Assembly: GCA_964483985.1 (NCBI GenBank) | Contig: CAZADS010000069.1 | Location: 1-12,185, forward strand | DNA: 12,185 bases | Origin: CAZADS01 sp964483985 | GTDB lineage: Bacteria > Pseudomonadota > Alphaproteobacteria > Thalassobaculales > Thalassobaculaceae | Direction: 5' to 3' | Shown here: in pieces, positions 1 to 8,052 of the stretch | Layout of the letters: the number at the start of each line of letters is the position of its first letter | How positions within the stretch are numbered: the stretch's first letter is position 1 | Translations under genes and position numbers: made by a program | Notes under the pieces: model-generated | The model's input: only the letters and a program-made list of their open reading frames with translations | What the model was told of the DNA's origin: nothing | Database searches by the model: none

Positions 1-1550
1 TGGTAGTGGGCGTATGTGGTGGCCTCATGTTGGGTTTTCCGGTCGCATTTACCTTGGCCGGGGCATCAATGTTATTTGGCTTAATCGGTTACGGATTTGA
101 CATATTTTCGCTTTCATTTTTTGGAGTGCTCCCCAACCGAATTTTCGGTGTGATGACAAATGAAGTATTAATTGCGGTACCCCTTTTTGTTTTTATGGGA
201 GTCATGTTAGAGCGATCTAAAGTCGCTGAGGAACTTCTAGATACCATGGGTGCTTTGTTCGGCACAATTAGGGGTGGTTTGGGAATTTCAGTGTGCGTGG
301 TTGGAGCTCTTTTGGCCGCGTCGACAGGCATCGTAGGTGCAACTGTTGTCACAATGGGATTGCTTTCTCTGCCGACAATGTTGCGACGTGGCTATGATCC
401 AAAACTGGCTAGTGGCGTGATTGCGGCATCCGGTACATTAGGTCAAATAATTCCCCCATCAATCGTACTGGTTGTATTGGGCGATCAAATATCGAACGCA
501 CATCAAGAAGCCCAACGAGCCTTGGGGAATTGGTCTCCTGATCCAGTGTCAGTTGGCGATTTGTTTGCGGGCGCTTTATTACCAGGATTGGCATTAGTAG
601 GATTATATATTGTTTATACGGCTTTTGTTTGTTGGTTGAAACCTGATGCAGGGCCATCAATCCCCCGCTCGGAATTGATGGGGGGAGAAGAAGGAAGTTT
701 AGTTGGTCGGGTGATTCATGCACTCGTTGCACCGACAGTACTCATTGTTGCTGTGTTGGGTTCTATACTTGCGGGAATTGCAACACCCACGGAAGCTGCT
801 GCTGTAGGGGCAATTGGTGCAACTCTCCTTGGTGGTCATCGGTTAGGGCCGGATAAAGGGTTACCTATTTATGTCGCCACAGGATCGCTGGTGTTAATCA
901 TTATTTTAGTTAGTAATTTTGATTTGCGGGTAGCACGGGAGGTTATTACCAATACTGAATGGCTAGCTATCATTTTAGCCGCGATCTCCTGTATTGGAGT
1001 GACTTGGGGACTACTGGTAAGTTTATCGAGAGTTTACAAGGACGGAACATTACATGAGGTAAACAGGCAAACCATTAGAATAAGTACAATGGTTTTCGGC
1101 ATAGTAATCGGAGCACAATTATTTTCTTTGGTGTTCCGTGGATTTGGCGGGGATGAGATTGTACATGATATTTTGAGTGATCTGCCTGGTGGAACTGTTG
1201 GTGCCGTTTTTGTAGTTATGTTTGTAATGTTCATACTAGGTTTCTTTCTGGATTTTATAGAAATAACGTTCGTTGTTGTTCCAATAGTTGCTCCAATTCT
1301 TTTAATGATGGATTTGAATCCAGTGTGGCTTGGTATAATGATAGCTATAAATCTTCAAACCTCATTTTTAACGCCACCGTTTGGTTTCGCATTATTTTAT
1401 TTGCGTGGTGTTGCACCATCCGAAGTTACAACAGGCATGATTTATCGCGGCATTATACCTTTTGTGGGCATTCAAATTGTAATGCTGATTCTTTTGGCAT
1501 TCTTTCCCGAATTGGCAACTTGGCTTCCAAAGGTTATTTTTGGCACTTGA
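1..1550 (+). CDS. TRAP transporter large permease (DctM-like), 5' end outside window
   Basis: This is the 12-TM-type membrane subunit of a tripartite ATP-independent periplasmic transporter, which imports carboxylates or related anions using an ion gradient. The frame is open to the window edge. The GTG at 6 is only the first start-like codon, and the protein already begins inside a DctM-like first helix, so the true start lies upstream. Counting from that GTG there are 514 residues. Family signatures include GIVGATVVTMGLLSLPTM near 108-125, GTLGQIIPPS at 143-152, GIATPTEAAAVGA at 257-269 and TPPFGFALFYLRGVAP at 456-471. DctM proteins are usually about 425 residues. This one has an extra block near 277-355 with two more hydrophobic segments, and a GDQISNAHQ...VSVGDLFAGALLPG stretch at 159-194. 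Both recall the mannitol/chloroaromatic branch (COG4664). The small permease and binding protein are presumably upstream, outside the window. The family is certain; the substrate is unknown. Confidence 0.93.
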   Translation, partial: VVGVCGGLMLGFPVAFTLAGASMLFGLIGYGFDIFSLSFFGVLPNRIFGVMTNEVLIAVPLFVFMGVMLERSKVAEELLDTMGALFGTIRGGLGISVCVVGALLAASTGIVGATVVTMGLLSLPTMLRRGYDPKLASGVIAASGTLGQIIPPSIVLVVLGDQISNAHQEAQRALGNWSPDPVSVGDLFAGALLPGLALVGLYIVYTAFVCWLKPDAGPSIPRSELMGGEEGSLVGRVIHALVAPTVLIVAVLGSILAGIATPTEAAAVGAIGATLLGGHRLGPDKGLPIYVATGSLVLIIILVSNFDLRVAREVITNTEWLAIILAAISCIGVTWGLLVSLSRVYKDGTLHEVNRQTIRISTMVFGIVIGAQLFSLVFRGFGGDEIVHDILSDLPGGTVGAVFVVMFVMFILGFFLDFIEITFVVVPIVAPILLMMDLNPVWLGIMIAINLQTSFLTPPFGFALFYLRGVAPSEVTTGMIYRGIIPFVGIQIVMLILLAFFPELATWLPKVIFGT

Positions 1551-1700
1551 GGTAGCCAGTAAAAGTACTTGGAAATTAGAATAAAAGCATTTTCTTAACT
1601 TGCTTCCAGGATAAGGTGCTTGGTATCAGGGTTTAGTAAATTATTCTGTTTAGAACTATTCCATTGGCGTATTTTAGATTGACCAAGAAAAGCGATAACT

Positions 1701-3596
1701 TTGACAACAACTACTAGTGATACCGAACTTAACAATAATGAAACGCTAAGCGTTGTCCCTCGTGCTGACCAATTCGCGGATGGGAAGAAGCTTGAAATAC
1801 GCTTATTAATTCGAATAGCCAAGATGGGGTTTGCTTATCACTGGCGGATTTCCATCGCAATTGTCGCCACAATAGCGGCGTCAGTATTTCAATTATTTAT
1901 CCCAAGATATATTGGTGAAGCTGTAGACCATGCGCAAAGTTTGCTGTCAGGGGGTGTAGGTCTAACAAACACAGCAATGGATGCCCTCTGGGGTACTGGC
2001 GGTATGATTGTTTGTTTCAGTGTATTACGTGGCTTGTTCACAATGCTTCAGAACTATCACGGGGAGGGCATTGGGCATTGTATTGGCTATGAATTGAGAT
2101 TGAAGTTTTACGAACAAGTGCAGAGATTATCATTTGGTTTCCATGACAGAGTTCATACCGGAGACCTTATAACTCGAGGTATGTTGGATCTTGAAGGGGT
2201 CCGAATGTTCATAAGCACTGGGGTAATACGTATTATAATGCTTGCGGTGCTCATAGGCGGAGCGACCTACCTAATGATGAGTACCGATTGGGTGTTAGGC
2301 GCAATGGCTCTTTCATTTGTTCCTTTTGTTGGTTGGCGTTCCGCAGTTGCCCGTTTGAAACTTAGATGGATTTGGCTGGTTATGCAGGAACGATTGTCGA
2401 TTATAACCCGCTTAATGGAGGAAAATCTCACAGGAATAAGAGTGGTCAGAGCCTTTAGTGCGCAAGAACATGAATTAAATCTTTTTGAAAACGCCTCACA
2501 GAGCACCCTCGAAGTAGCCGTCGAACGGGTTAGTATCAGGGTACGAAATACGACGGTGATGAGCTTTGCATTCTTTGCGGCTATGGCGTTAGTTCTTTGG
2601 ATTGGTGGTCTTAAGGTAATTGATGGCACAATAACGGTTGGTCGGTTAGCCGAATTTCTTGCATTTATGACTATTCTTCAAATGCCAGTTCGTCAAATTG
2701 GAATGTTGGTCAACTCCTTTGCAAGAGCCTCAACATGTGGTGCCAGATTATTTGAGGTGATCGATAAAGAACCAAAAATAACTGATCGCCAAGATGCCCC
2801 GCCATTGGAGATAAAACAAGGCGTTTTGAATTTTGAGAATGTTGATTTTAGTTTTGCACTCAACCAAGAAAATTCACAAACATTAACTAACATTAATTTT
2901 TCAATAAAACCCGGACAGACACTTGGAATTGTTGGTCCTCCCGGATCCGGTAAATCTACAATAGCGCATCTCATTCCGAGATTTTATGACATAACCAGTG
3001 GCCGTATAACGATAGACGGTCAGGACATTCGAGATATTAGTCTTGAATCTCTTCGTGAGCAGGTTTGCGTAGTGCAGCAAGACACTTTCATGTTCACGGC
3101 CTCGATTGAAAATAACATAGCTTATGGAGATCCATGGTCCGACGTGGATCGAATAGCACGGGCCAATCGTGCAGCCCAACTCCATGATTATGTAGCGCGT
3201 TTGCCATTGGGATATGGGACTCTTGTTGGTGAGCGAGGAGTATCGCTTTCAGGAGGGCAACGCCAGCGCCTCTCGATTGCTCGTGGCATCATGCTAAACC
3301 CTTCAATTCTAATTTTTGACGATTCCACCGCAGCTATTGATGCTGCTACCGAACAAAAAATCAGGATGTCTCTTCAAGATAATCGCCAACGAAGAGTTTC
3401 CATAATTATTTCCCATCGTTTAAGCTCATTAATGCACGCAGATGAAATATTATTTATTGATGCCGGTCATATAGTGGAACGGGGCAAGCATGAAGATCTA
3501 TTACGATTAAAGGGCAGGTATTACGACCTGTATCAATTGCAGATTCGTCCAAATGAAAATCATGGTGTTAATTCTAACTTGGAAGTTGGTAAATAG
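1701..3596 (+). CDS. ABC exporter half-transporter, subunit with the degenerate ATP site (BmrC/TM287-like)
   Basis: This is a type IV ABC exporter half: an N-terminal six-helix membrane domain (about 45-345) and a C-terminal ATPase domain (about 375-615), 631 residues in all. Visible motifs are Walker A GPPGSGKST 412-420, Q-loop glutamine near 459-460, signature LSGGQ 516-520, Walker B ILIFDD 536-541 and switch histidine H572. The residue after the Walker B aspartate is D541, where a catalytic glutamate is normal. The FDDSTAAID pattern matches the BmrC/LmrC/TM287 side of heterodimeric exporters, and the next gene supplies the other half. The TTG at 1701 is the first start-like codon after an in-frame stop at 1680-1682. 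Its Shine-Dalgarno is weak. The next in-frame ATG is residue 42, at the edge of the first helix, so TTG is preferred. The cargo could be a drug, lipid or peptide and cannot be told from the sequence. Confidence 0.93.
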   Translation: MTTTTSDTELNNNETLSVVPRADQFADGKKLEIRLLIRIAKMGFAYHWRISIAIVATIAASVFQLFIPRYIGEAVDHAQSLLSGGVGLTNTAMDALWGTGGMIVCFSVLRGLFTMLQNYHGEGIGHCIGYELRLKFYEQVQRLSFGFHDRVHTGDLITRGMLDLEGVRMFISTGVIRIIMLAVLIGGATYLMMSTDWVLGAMALSFVPFVGWRSAVARLKLRWIWLVMQERLSIITRLMEENLTGIRVVRAFSAQEHELNLFENASQSTLEVAVERVSIRVRNTTVMSFAFFAAMALVLWIGGLKVIDGTITVGRLAEFLAFMTILQMPVRQIGMLVNSFARASTCGARLFEVIDKEPKITDRQDAPPLEIKQGVLNFENVDFSFALNQENSQTLTNINFSIKPGQTLGIVGPPGSGKSTIAHLIPRFYDITSGRITIDGQDIRDISLESLREQVCVVQQDTFMFTASIENNIAYGDPWSDVDRIARANRAAQLHDYVARLPLGYGTLVGERGVSLSGGQRQRLSIARGIMLNPSILIFDDSTAAIDAATEQKIRMSLQDNRQRRVSIIISHRLSSLMHADEILFIDAGHIVERGKHEDLLRLKGRYYDLYQLQIRPNENHGVNSNLEVGK

Positions 3597-5470
3597 TGCC
3601 CATTTCGAATGAACAACCACGACCACCAAAAGCCGTGGTCGGGTCGCAGATTAGTTATGATGAAGAAATGTTTGGGAGAGCCTTTGATGGAAGAGTAATA
3701 AGGCGGTTTTTACGATTTTGTTCTCCCTATAGGATGTCATTAGGTGTCGCTATCGGTGCGGTGCTAATTTTTACTATTACACAAATATCGATACCACTTG
3801 TAATACTCTATGCAATTGATAATGCTTTGGTTTTGGGAAACCAAAATCAAGCTTTGCTAGAAATTGTTTCTTTAATTTTCGCCATGGTCGTTCTTATTAA
3901 CTATGGAGCTAATTTCCTTCAGGAAAATTTAGTTGGAAGAGTTGCGGAACGTGTATTAATTGATTTGCGGCGCGCCATGTTTACCCATCTACAAAGAGTA
4001 TCACTATCATTTATGGACCGAACAGAAGTTGGCCGCCTAATGTCGAGACTACAGGGCGATGTTAACGCGCTGCAAGAATTTTTGGAAAGTTCAGTTTTTG
4101 CGGTTGGTGATCTGGTTTTATTGGTGGGAATAGTGGTCGTCTTATTGGCGTTAGATTGGAAGCTTGGTCTTTTAACGTTATCAATAGTTCCAACATTGTT
4201 TATCGTGCGGATAATTTGGTTGCCTAGGGCTAGGGCAGCATTTATGAAATCCCGGGAGACAAATTCAATCGCAAATGGAGCATTAGCTGAAGCAATTCAC
4301 GGTGTACGTACAGTTCAGGGCATGGTGCGCGAAGCAGTCAATTTCAGTCTTTACGATGACCGCGCCTTGGCTAACCTCCGGGCCCATCTTCGGGCTGCAA
4401 AATTTGCTCAAATTAATGTACCTATCGTAGATACTCTGACCGGTATTTCTATGGCAATAGTTATAGTTTTCGGAGGAGGGCAAGTTCTAAATCACCAATT
4501 AGATTTGGGTGTGATGGTTGCGTTTATATTTTATGTCCAGAGATTTTTCGATCCTATCCGTTCTTTAACTCTGCAATATAGTTTTATGCAGCGGGCAATG
4601 GTATCCGGGCAAAGAATTCTGGAGGTTTTAGACGTACCAATTATGGTAGAAGATAAATCAGGTGCGGTGGAGATGGTTGATTGCGATGGTTCCATAAATT
4701 TTCGGAACGTAACGTTTGGCTACTCAAAGGGGCAGCCAATAGTTTATAATTTGAATTTCGATATAGCTCCAGGTGAAACAGTTGCTTTGGTTGGACCTAC
4801 TGGATCCGGAAAGACCAGCACGACGGCTTTGGTTCGCCGGTTTTATGATGTCTGGGAAGGGCAAGTGTTAGTAGGTGGTCATGACGTACGTGATATTACT
4901 CAACAATCGCTTGGTGATCACGTTTCGATGGTTTTGCAAGAGCCGTTTCTTTTTACGGGAACTATACTAGAGAATATTCGTTATAAGAGCATTCAAGCTA
5001 GCCGTGATGACGTGATTTCGGCAGCTCGGGCTGTTGGCGCTCATGGGTTCATCACAAAGCTTCCAGATGGATATAACACTATCTTGGAGCAGAGAGGTAG
5101 TAATCTGTCTCTGGGACAGAGGCAGCTGTTAAGTTTTGCGAGAGCTTTAGTTGCGAATGCAAAAATTTTGATTCTAGATGAGGCTACCGCGAGTATAGAT
5201 AGTTATACTGAAATGCAAATCCAGCAGGCCCTCACAAGATTATTAAAAGGACGAACAGGATTAGTCATAGCGCACCGACTTGCGACGATTCGTGGATGCG
5301 ATAGGATAATTGTTCTTCAAGAGGGGAGAATTTGCGAAGAGGGCACTCATGCAGAATTAGTTGCAAAAGAAGGACTATACGCGGCTCTTTACCGGTTAAA
5401 CTACGCATCCTTCGATGACATCCCTGATAAGGAAAGTGAAGATTTGGTTCGAGTAGCAGGGAATACTTAA
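3596..5470 (+). CDS. ABC exporter half-transporter, catalytic partner subunit (BmrD/TM288-like)
   Basis: This is the second half of the exporter, 624 residues, with a membrane domain at about 45-330 and an ATPase domain at about 365-600. Motifs are Walker A GPTGSGKTS 400-408, Q-loop Q448, signature LSLGQ 504-508, Walker B ILILDE with D528 and catalytic E529, and switch H560. The signature has leucine in place of the first glycine of LSGGQ. In a head-to-tail dimer this deviant signature faces the D541 site of the upstream subunit, so one site is degenerate. The consensus site pairs E529 with the upstream LSGGQ. The GTG start overlaps the upstream stop by one base (TAGTG), with GGAAG at 3581-3585 ten bases before it. 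This points to translational coupling and fixed stoichiometry. The LGQRQLLSFARALVA stretch is typical of BmrD/TM288 relatives. No terminator is evident before the convergent gene. Confidence 0.94.
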   Translation: MPISNEQPRPPKAVVGSQISYDEEMFGRAFDGRVIRRFLRFCSPYRMSLGVAIGAVLIFTITQISIPLVILYAIDNALVLGNQNQALLEIVSLIFAMVVLINYGANFLQENLVGRVAERVLIDLRRAMFTHLQRVSLSFMDRTEVGRLMSRLQGDVNALQEFLESSVFAVGDLVLLVGIVVVLLALDWKLGLLTLSIVPTLFIVRIIWLPRARAAFMKSRETNSIANGALAEAIHGVRTVQGMVREAVNFSLYDDRALANLRAHLRAAKFAQINVPIVDTLTGISMAIVIVFGGGQVLNHQLDLGVMVAFIFYVQRFFDPIRSLTLQYSFMQRAMVSGQRILEVLDVPIMVEDKSGAVEMVDCDGSINFRNVTFGYSKGQPIVYNLNFDIAPGETVALVGPTGSGKTSTTALVRRFYDVWEGQVLVGGHDVRDITQQSLGDHVSMVLQEPFLFTGTILENIRYKSIQASRDDVISAARAVGAHGFITKLPDGYNTILEQRGSNLSLGQRQLLSFARALVANAKILILDEATASIDSYTEMQIQQALTRLLKGRTGLVIAHRLATIRGCDRIIVLQEGRICEEGTHAELVAKEGLYAALYRLNYASFDDIPDKESEDLVRVAGNT

Positions 5471-5496
5471 TATGGTATCCTAGGATAAATCTCTTC

Positions 5497-7140
5497 TCAC
5501 TCGGTTTGGGCTTTGAAATTTAAATGCTTAATTATTTTATTCTTGATGCCAGGTCTATGTATCTTTCCAGTAGCAGTTAGAGGTAATTGGTCCAAAGATA
5601 AAAACAAAATAAATTTAGGTACTTTATAGGCGGCAAGTTGAATTTTACAATAATCAACCAATGAAGACGGCATTATCTCCACCTTATCATTAAGCTCCAC
5701 AACAGCGGCCACCGATTCATCTTTTATGGGGTCCGGTATTCCCACAACAAAAGCTTGTTTAACAGCTGAATGTTTTAAAAGCACCTCCTCGACTTCTTGA
5801 GGAGCTACATTGACACCACCAGTCTTGATTATTTCCTTTAAACGCCCGCGAAAATACACACGCCCATCGGGTTTAATCACTCCGAGATCTCCCGTGAGAA
5901 AAAAACCTTCTGAATCAAAGGATCTAGCAGTTAAAACTGGATCTTTAAAATACCCTGGGGTTACTCGTCCAGCTACTGCAAGCTCCCCAATTTGTCCATC
6001 CTTTAAAGGTAGTTTTGTAATCGGGTCGCCTGTTCTAATACGCATGCCAGGAAGAGGGAGACCTTGACTGTGAAGCCGCAGATCCAAGGGGTCTTTTGCA
6101 TCGCAAACTGCTGCATTTCCATAGGTTTCGGTGGATCCATAGACATTGCATAATTCCGGGGCTGTTAATGCCTCCATTGTAAACCGCACATCTTCAGGCA
6201 AGCCGATAGTTAAGCCGGTTCGAATTGACTTAACCTTAGATTTGGACCAATCAGGATGTTCTTTCATTGCTCTTGCCATATTTGTCATTCCATAAAATAC
6301 GGTGCATCGCTCTCTATCGATGAGGTCTAAAGCCGCTCCGGGTTCGAAAATTTCTTGGAGGACAACGCATCCGCCATGAGTCATTATGGCTGGCAAGGCG
6401 TTAGCTGAACCAAAAGACCAAAATAGGGGAACAGAAAACCAGAGTCTATCAGAAGGAAGCAGGTGTTGCCGTTCGCCTATATTGTAGCCGTTGATTATTA
6501 CATTCTCATGAGCAAGTGTCACTCCTTTTGGGGCTGCTGTGGATCCAGATGTGTAAAGAATAAAACAAATATCGTCAGGATTAATTTTTTTCTGATAATT
6601 ATATAGCTCTTGAGTAGGGTTTTCGGCTGCTAGATTTTTACAATCGTCCCAATGGACAATAGCTCCCGAGGTTTGGGAATCAATCGAGATAACCGAGCGA
6701 AGTGAGGGTAATTGTTTGCCAAATGGATTGCCTGGTTCATGTGTCAATAGCTCTGGGAAAAGGTCGATAATATATTCAGAGAATTTTCGGCCCCTAAATT
6801 CTGAAATGCTTATTAATGCACTTGCCTCCGAATGATTGAGAACCCATTTAAACTCTCGGGCTGTAGAAAATGTGCTTACAGCAATTGTGATACATCCTAT
6901 TTTTGCTATTGCAAAAGCAGCGATAATCCATTCAGGTCTATTAGTGCATAGTAATGCAATTCGATCTCCGGGTTTAATTCCGAGAGCAAGCAGGCCACTT
7001 GCGAAAACATTAATTTGGTTCTTTAAAGCATAAAAATTTATGACGTCTTTCTTCCAAATTATTGCTGGAGAAGTTGGAAAAATTTCTGCTAACTCGTCTA
7101 TTAAATCGCCTAAAGTGTTACTTCTAGGTCGCTTTACCAA
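5497..7140 (-). CDS. AMP-dependent acyl-CoA synthetase (class I adenylate-forming ligase)
   Basis: The enzyme activates a carboxylic acid with ATP to an acyl-adenylate and then forms the CoA thioester in the cytoplasm. At 547 residues it has the normal length. Core motifs are all present: the P-loop YTSGSTAAPKG 196-206, YGSTE 334-338, the ribose-binding TGD with D418, the hinge GRLKEIIKTGG around 432-442, and the C-terminal catalytic lysine K526 in TATGKIHRPG. It should therefore be active. The acyl pocket region (LFWSFGSANALPAIMTHGG) does not reveal chain length or aromatic preference. The TTG at 7140 is the first usable start after an in-frame TGA. An overlapping ATG four bases beyond it in another frame hits a stop within a few codons. 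It lies 13 nt after the enoyl-CoA hydratase stop, so the two probably share a transcript. Alternatives are a medium- or long-chain fatty acid, or an aryl or cyclic acid, as substrate. Confidence 0.94.
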   Translation of the reverse strand: MVKRPRSNTLGDLIDELAEIFPTSPAIIWKKDVINFYALKNQINVFASGLLALGIKPGDRIALLCTNRPEWIIAAFAIAKIGCITIAVSTFSTAREFKWVLNHSEASALISISEFRGRKFSEYIIDLFPELLTHEPGNPFGKQLPSLRSVISIDSQTSGAIVHWDDCKNLAAENPTQELYNYQKKINPDDICFILYTSGSTAAPKGVTLAHENVIINGYNIGERQHLLPSDRLWFSVPLFWSFGSANALPAIMTHGGCVVLQEIFEPGAALDLIDRERCTVFYGMTNMARAMKEHPDWSKSKVKSIRTGLTIGLPEDVRFTMEALTAPELCNVYGSTETYGNAAVCDAKDPLDLRLHSQGLPLPGMRIRTGDPITKLPLKDGQIGELAVAGRVTPGYFKDPVLTARSFDSEGFFLTGDLGVIKPDGRVYFRGRLKEIIKTGGVNVAPQEVEEVLLKHSAVKQAFVVGIPDPIKDESVAAVVELNDKVEIMPSSLVDYCKIQLAAYKVPKFILFLSLDQLPLTATGKIHRPGIKNKIIKHLNFKAQTE

Positions 7141-7153
7141 TGTTCATTCCAGT

Positions 7154-7906
7154 TCAGTAAATTGGAGATCTTTTTTCAAGAAAAGCGGCGATACCCTCTG
7201 CAAAATCTCTTCCTGAACGCACGTGGTCACCAAGTTCTTGTTCCATCTTTTCACGCTTAATTGCATGTTCGGCTATGGTAGCACTGATCTGAGTTTTGAC
7301 TGCTTGAACAGCCGAGGGGCTATTGGACGCGATACATTCCGCCTTTTCAATCGCAGTTGTTAGTAAATTTGCTTTATTTACCACTTGATTGATTAATCCG
7401 AGTTCTAAAGCTAGCTCCGAATCGATTAATCGTCCAGTCAATAATAGATCCATTGCCTGCACATGACCAATTTGTTGAATAAGTTTTATTGTAGCACCGC
7501 CGAAGGGATATATTGACCATTTTACCTCTGGCAAACCGAAACGGACGGATGGTGTCGCATACCGTATGTCCGTTGATAACATCAGTTCTAATCCCCCACC
7601 TATACAATCCCCATTCAGGGCGGCTATTATGGGTTTCGAATATGTATCTGTTTTTAGTAATGCGCGGTTTATAGTCGGGGTTAATTCTTTTGTTGCTCTT
7701 AGATCGCCTTTTATATCCGCCCCAACGCAAAATGCCCGGGTTCCCGTCCCAGTTAATATTATGCAACGTGTATCATCGGCATCCAGCTCGTCCCATATTC
7801 TGCTAAGCTGAGTCATCATTTCTCGCGTAAGGGCATTCAAACGGGATGGATTTTCGATGGTAACAAGAGCTATATATTTTTGGAGTTTCTCAAAACGAAT
7901 TCGCAT
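7154..7906 (-). CDS. Enoyl-CoA hydratase/isomerase (crotonase family)
   Basis: This crotonase-fold enzyme most likely hydrates a trans-2-enoyl-CoA in beta-oxidation or a related acid-degradation route. The chosen ATG gives 250 residues, slightly short of the usual 255-265. It begins MRIRFEKLQKYIALVTIENP, a normal crotonase N-terminus, and has AGGAAG eight bases upstream. The frame stays open to an ATG at 7969, which would add 21 hydrophobic residues, but that start has no good ribosome site. Oxyanion-hole regions are visible at AFCVGADIKG (58-67) and NGDCIGGGLEL (98-108). Two glutamates, E107 and E127, are spaced exactly 20 apart like the catalytic pair of rat mitochondrial crotonase (E144/E164). 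Hydratase activity is therefore favoured over the isomerase, dehalogenase or synthase branches. It is the first gene of a two-gene unit with the acyl-CoA synthetase, and diverges from the MDR gene. Confidence 0.92.
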   Translation of the reverse strand: MRIRFEKLQKYIALVTIENPSRLNALTREMMTQLSRIWDELDADDTRCIILTGTGTRAFCVGADIKGDLRATKELTPTINRALLKTDTYSKPIIAALNGDCIGGGLELMLSTDIRYATPSVRFGLPEVKWSIYPFGGATIKLIQQIGHVQAMDLLLTGRLIDSELALELGLINQVVNKANLLTTAIEKAECIASNSPSAVQAVKTQISATIAEHAIKREKMEQELGDHVRSGRDFAEGIAAFLEKRSPIY

Positions 7907-7914
7907 GTCGTCCA

Positions 7915-7920
7915 CTTCCT
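7915..7920 (-). promoter_or_regulatory. Ribosome binding site deciding the enoyl-CoA hydratase start
   Basis: On the minus strand this reads AGGAAG, followed by eight bases and the ATG ending at 7906. It is the best Shine-Dalgarno match near either candidate start and supports the shorter 250-residue protein. Confidence 0.7.
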
Positions 7921-7968
7921 TTATCAGAGACAGAATAAGGAGCATGATCCCTATTAATTGGCAAGCCA

Positions 7969-7985
7969 TGGCCTGATATTGGCCA
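7969..7985. promoter_or_regulatory. Inverted repeat TGGCC-N7-GGCCA, candidate operator
   Basis: Two perfect 5-base arms, TGGCC and GGCCA, flank a 7-base AT-rich centre (TGATATT). The repeat sits almost in the middle of the 146-base gap between the divergent hydratase start (7906) and MDR start (8053), about 65 bases from each. That is a normal place for a dimeric repressor controlling both directions. No regulator gene is in the window. Short arms make chance occurrence possible. Confidence 0.35.
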
Positions 7986-8001
7986 GTGTCTTATTGTTGG
8001 T

Positions 8002-8029
8002 TTGATTAAAATATTTTCCATTTGATAAA
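8002..8029 (+). promoter_or_regulatory. Possible sigma-70-like promoter for the MDR/CoA-transferase unit
   Basis: TTGATT (8002-8007) is followed by a 16-base spacer and GATAAA (8024-8029). Each hexamer matches consensus at four of six positions. The site lies 23 bases before the MDR start codon, so the leader would be very short. This is a weak match in AT-rich sequence and is offered only as the best candidate seen. Confidence 0.3.
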
Positions 8030-8052
8030 AAAGTGCAGAATAAGGAATTGTT

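Noticed and set aside
1555..1571. Small hairpin CCAGTA-AAAG-TACTTGG after the TRAP gene
   Set aside because: The stem is short with a bulge and is not followed by a run of T, so a rho-independent terminator is not supported.
1551..1700. Possible promoter for the ABC genes in the 150-base gap after the TRAP gene
   Set aside because: Several weak hexamers can be paired but none has both boxes near consensus at proper spacing, so no promoter was annotated.
5476..5487. Perfect palindrome TATCCTAGGATA between the convergent ABC and CoA-ligase genes
   Set aside because: It has no loop and no T-run on either side, so it is not a convincing terminator. It may be chance; no regulatory role is expected between convergent gene ends.
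7374..7766. A 130-codon open frame on the minus strand within the hydratase gene
   Set aside because: It overlaps a clear crotonase gene in another frame and shows no recognisable domain or ribosome site.
7907..7969. A 21-residue hydrophobic N-terminal extension of the enoyl-CoA hydratase from an ATG at 7969
   Set aside because: The extension is outside the crotonase fold, its ATG overlaps the inverted repeat and lacks a good ribosome site, and the ATG at 7906 has AGGAAG at ideal spacing.
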